Assembly: GCF_030463535.1 (NCBI RefSeq)
Contig: NC_132879.1
Coordinates: forward strand, 45,887,594-45,951,593
Length of the DNA: 64,000 nucleotides
Reading direction: 5' to 3'
Source: Salminus brasiliensis
Taxonomy: Eukaryota > Chordata > Actinopteri > Characiformes > Bryconidae
A model generated the notes under the pieces. That model saw only the letters and a list, made by a program, of their open reading frames with translations. It was not told where the DNA came from and ran no database searches. Below are positions 60,401 to 64,000 of this stretch, piece after piece. Made by a program: the position numbers and the translations under genes. Each line of letters begins with the position of its first letter. Within the stretch, counting starts at the first letter, position 1.

Positions 60401-63400
60401 CTGCTTAATGTGCGATTCTAATACAGGACGGCACAAACCTCTCCTTGGTTTCTAGACTTGTGTTAATGAGTATACACCTTGCGGTGGTGGACAGTAATGA
60501 AGTACCTTTAATGTAAATGCTGAACTTAAGGACTTAAGCATCTGATACGTCTGAAGTTTAACAGCATTTGAGAGATTTCTGAGACTTTTGTTGTCATGTT
60601 GAAATTGTTAAATATTAGCCTATTTATTTTGTGGCATTTTCTGCAGAAAGATTTTCTATTTTATATGTAAAATGGACAGTAAGTGGACACTCCAGTCCAC
60701 AGAGCCACTTAAACCATGTGCAAGTGCACACACAGTCATATCAGAATATATATACCCCGGTTTGGAATGAACAATAAATGGAATAATAAATATATGGTAA
60801 CAGATTTTGGACCGTTTATCATTAGGTGTTTTATTTATTGTTCATTGTAAAAAAAATAAATAAATTAATAATTAATTAATAAGTGGCCCAAATTTAGTGC
60901 AATTTTTGATTTTTTTGGATAGTAACAGCGAAGAATGCAAACGTAGAACCGGCATTGGTTCTGTGCAGTTTAATGTCAGACTGGTGTGAGAACAGTGGTA
61001 TTGTTTAGAGATGTCTAATAAATACGACAGTAGAGACACACCAGCAACAGCAAGAACGTCTCTAACTGCGGTAGTAAGAACCACAGTTCCAGTGTACATC
61101 TAGTCTGCTCCTGTAAACGTTTCTATTACTGTTCTTTCCTTAAATAACCGAGACAGACACAGAACTGTCATTTCTGCTGCAGCAGATTTATTTATTTTTT
61201 TTTCTTTGAGCTCGCGAAGGAGACTGTGAGAACATTTGCTGTCGAGTAATAGAGGCTGTTTTGAAGCTGTCATATGGAAGTCTTATGATGTTTGCAGTAG
61301 TTTAGTAATACAAAGAGGAGAGAGAGAGAGCGCAGTCATGAGGGGAAGCATTGGCTCTGACTGTGATGGGGGAGGATTTTTAAACTCATGATCAGTCTGT
61401 AGCCCTTTTTTGGCTTCTGCAAACAGCCAGCAGACTTTTAGCCTGCTTCCGCTTGAACTGGAGGCATTTCTTTATTTGAATATTTCTGCTTTGCCACAGC
61501 ACCATAAGCAATATACTTATGCCCAGAGGGTGCAGTGCATGCTTGTTTTGATGTATTAAGCCCTTATCATGGCCATTACCAAAGTGCTGCTGGAAAATGC
61601 AGAGCAGTCTTTCAGTCAGTCATGTGACGGCCGGCCTGTCCATCAGGCCCGACTGCCGGGTTAGGTTTCATCAGCGGGCCGCAGTGTGTAAGCTGATTAT
61701 TCCTGCGCTCCTCCTTCTGCCGTTATTGCACTCTCACTTACAAGAACGTCAGCACTGCTGTGTTCAGGCAGTTCTCCAGCTCTCCTCTGTCCGTTTTGGG
61801 TGTTTGGTCTGCTTAATCTTTGTATATTTTCAGGACAGTCTTTACAACTACTTTTGGGTTTCAGCTTCAGTAATTCATCTTACATATTGGTACATGCATA
61901 TGGGACAGGCACATGACCCCACATACCGACAACATATTAAAACCAGCCAGTGTCCACGCTTGCTTAGCATGACTTTCACGCTCTATTGGGCCTTTTCAGC
62001 GTTGCTGATCAGCAAGTGGGACTGTGCCCCTTGCCCACTAGGTGTGTGACACACTGCCGGTCCCAGTTCTTCCTGGTTATTTTTAGCAGGGCCGTATCAG
62101 CATTTGTGAAATATGAATCCCTCAAAGGCCTGGAAGACTGAAGCGACACCCCAACCTCCCACCCCACCACCACCAGCCATTCCCTTAGGAAACACACTCT
62201 GTTTATCCATTAACTGTAAGTGCTCAGCATGCCATGGACGAGCGCTTTGCAGGAGGTTCGGCACTGACAGATAATGAGGCCCCCCACCCGGCTGCCAGCC
62301 CCAGCCACCTGACCCTGAGTACTCGCACATGCGCATGTGTATGAGATTCAAGCAGGCCAAACAAGATTTTCCTATTTGCCCTCCAATATTGTGGAAAAGT
62401 ACTGTCACAGTTACAGAAGACTGTTCCTAGAAACCAGGGCTCACTGCCAACTATTTTTTTTTTCTCCGGTCTTTTGGCTGCTGGCTGCAGCACAGCTCTG
62501 AACAGATGTGGCATTACAGTTCAAGCAGAACAGAAAATGCAGCCTCTGTTTCATTTAGCCAAGACTCTGGTCTCAAACAGCCTGCTTGCCTGTTTTGCAG
62601 ACTGGACAGCAGAATGGACACTACCCCTTACTTGATTGCTACATTTAGCCTTGTAGCAAAGTGTAGACACCAAACATGCCATGACTGATGAGCTGCATTT
62701 GAGAAACAACTGCTAATGACCCTGTAGGTGATCCCAGAGACGCTATAAATGATGGAACCGGCCACTGTTTGAAATGAGTGATAGTTTTAATAGTAATGTT
62801 TAATAGGACATGTGTTTACCCTTTAAGGTTCGCCAATCTGCTTGCTTGCTAGTTACACCAGGAGCAGAGGAAACATTCACAGAGATAGAAGCCTGGTCTC
62901 ATATGACTGGAAATAACTGCCCGGCGGCGCTTCTTGCCTTCCTTCAGTTTCTGTTAAAAGCAGAAGTGGCTTGCTTCTCACGAATCGTCAACCTGTGCAA
63001 CACATTTCAAGGTAAACCGTTCCCAAAGCTGAGAAACGACGTGGGTAGGTTTTGCCTTTGAATAGCCGACAGTCCTTACATCCCTTCCCACCTGAGCAGA
63101 GCCAGGGGGTAGAGCTCCTGGGTTTATCTCCATTTAGAGACGTTATGCACACTTACTGGAAGCTGCTCTTTGGTGCTTAAAGCCCTTTGATCTGCCTCGT
63201 GCTCCGTTCCCCACTGGCACTTTCTACTGGAGCAAAAAAAAAAAAAAAAGAAAGCCTGCTGGCATGACTCATTTCACTTTCATTACAAATGCAAATCTTG
63301 GGGTTATTCAAGTGCGCAGTTATTTGGGGGAGTCTGGCTGAGACACTGCAGTACCTCTTCTTCCAGATCCTTTTGCAGATTTTATCAGATGATTGGGCTG

Positions 63401-64000
63401 CTCCTTCTCTCCTCCACCAGCATGCTTGTTGTTAACAGCCTGATCAGACTCTCACTGCAGCAAGTGTGTTTGAGCAGCTGTTAATGCACCCCCGTGCATC
63501 CCTCTGCGAATGAGATGGCTCTTATGCCTGCACAAGACAGAAGTCCAAGCGTGGCTTTTCCCACTTCCCCGTTTGCCTGCTTCTCTAGAATCCACTACGC
63601 TGCCAAGCTGGCTTTCAGTCGAGTCGGAAGGGAGACAAAGTAGCCTTGTGTTGTTATGATTTTGGGATTTCTGAACTGGGTGTAGCACGGAGTGCCATTT
63701 TATGCCTTTGTGAGGCTGATTTTTTCCTCTAAAGTGCAAGAGTGAACCTACCAGAAATGGAACCACACTAAGGCACAGGCCCACTGTTGTATCTGGCTGC
63801 CTCAGTGTACCACAGTTGTTTACTGGCAAAAAGGTAGTATGCAGTGAGAGGTGTAGTGGCAGGGGTGTTTTGTGCAAGGCAGATAAGAATAAACCTTTGG
63901 TTGTCTGTGTGGACGGTCACATGTTTGCAATGGAAGACAAAGATAACATCTAACCTGTTTGTGTGTGCACGCTATTGTGTGTCTACTGACAAAGAGATGT
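57464..64000. other. Distal part of intron 1 in this window, no gene seen
   Basis: Short pyrimidine tracts (58870-58980; 59910-59940), an A run (63234-63249) and AT-rich sequence. Frames of 60-168 codons occur without WNK1 or other recognisable similarity. An exon-like segment at 59946-60085 is discussed under rejected items. Confidence 0.5.

Larger units (their letters stand above)
30204..64000 (+). other. wnk1: wnk1 intron 1 (5' part, open at the window end)
   Basis: The donor gtaagg at 30204 follows WCELQ. Exon 2 of WNK1 should start with the highly conserved DRKLTKSERQRFKEE block. No + strand frame in the window encodes it, so the intron is at least 33.8 kb. A very large first intron is also known in mammalian WNK1. 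Apart from the repeats and the GC-rich patch listed separately, I see no gene in it. Confidence 0.85.

Noticed and set aside
1..64000. CRISPR arrays, operons, integrated virus or toxin genes
   Set aside because: The DNA is vertebrate genomic. The regular repeats are microsatellites or transposon remnants without spacer structure, and no viral gene was recognised.

Overview
The window is vertebrate nuclear DNA from a ray-finned fish, probably an ostariophysan teleost. I infer this from the low coding density, long introns, abundant microsatellites, and many decayed Tc1/mariner, hAT-like, L2-like and tRNA-SINE fragments typical of otophysan genomes. It is not prokaryotic. Most long open frames are chance runs in microsatellites, pyrimidine tracts or antisense to the one real exon.

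The only gene I can support is the 5' end of a wnk1 (with-no-lysine kinase 1) orthologue on the + strand. Its first coding exon is 29475-30203 (243 codons). It encodes the N-terminal region and the start of the kinase domain, with the WNK signature: lysine in the glycine-rich loop and cysteine in the usual lysine position. It ends in phase 0 at a consensus donor. Exon 2 is not in the window, so 30204-64000 is read as intron 1 (at least 33.8 kb). A CpG-rich segment at about 26385-27175 with a GC box and a strong donor looks like promoter plus a leader exon. A strong acceptor at 28973 would join it to the coding exon.

Layout: 1-25250 is upstream flank with transposon remnants, a 1-kb GATA/GACA array (17106-18096) and AT palindromes around a truncated Tc1 copy (10041-10624). 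25251-26253 is a recent tandem duplication beside the promoter. 26385-30203 is the promoter, leader and coding exon. 30204-64000 is intron 1, with a GC-rich CRE-containing patch (31355-31780), a pyrimidine-rich tract of about 0.9 kb (40800-41663), a foldback repeat (39405-39935) and a Tc1 remnant (49695-50185).

I found no undescribed biological system. The best leads concern the wnk1 leader. A seven-codon upstream ORF gets its stop codon exactly at a predicted splice junction. An alternative acceptor at the start codon would instead fuse the same seven codons in frame to the kinase. A possible alternative first exon lies in intron 1. All of these are hypotheses from sequence alone. Repeat families were named by recognition, without a library search.
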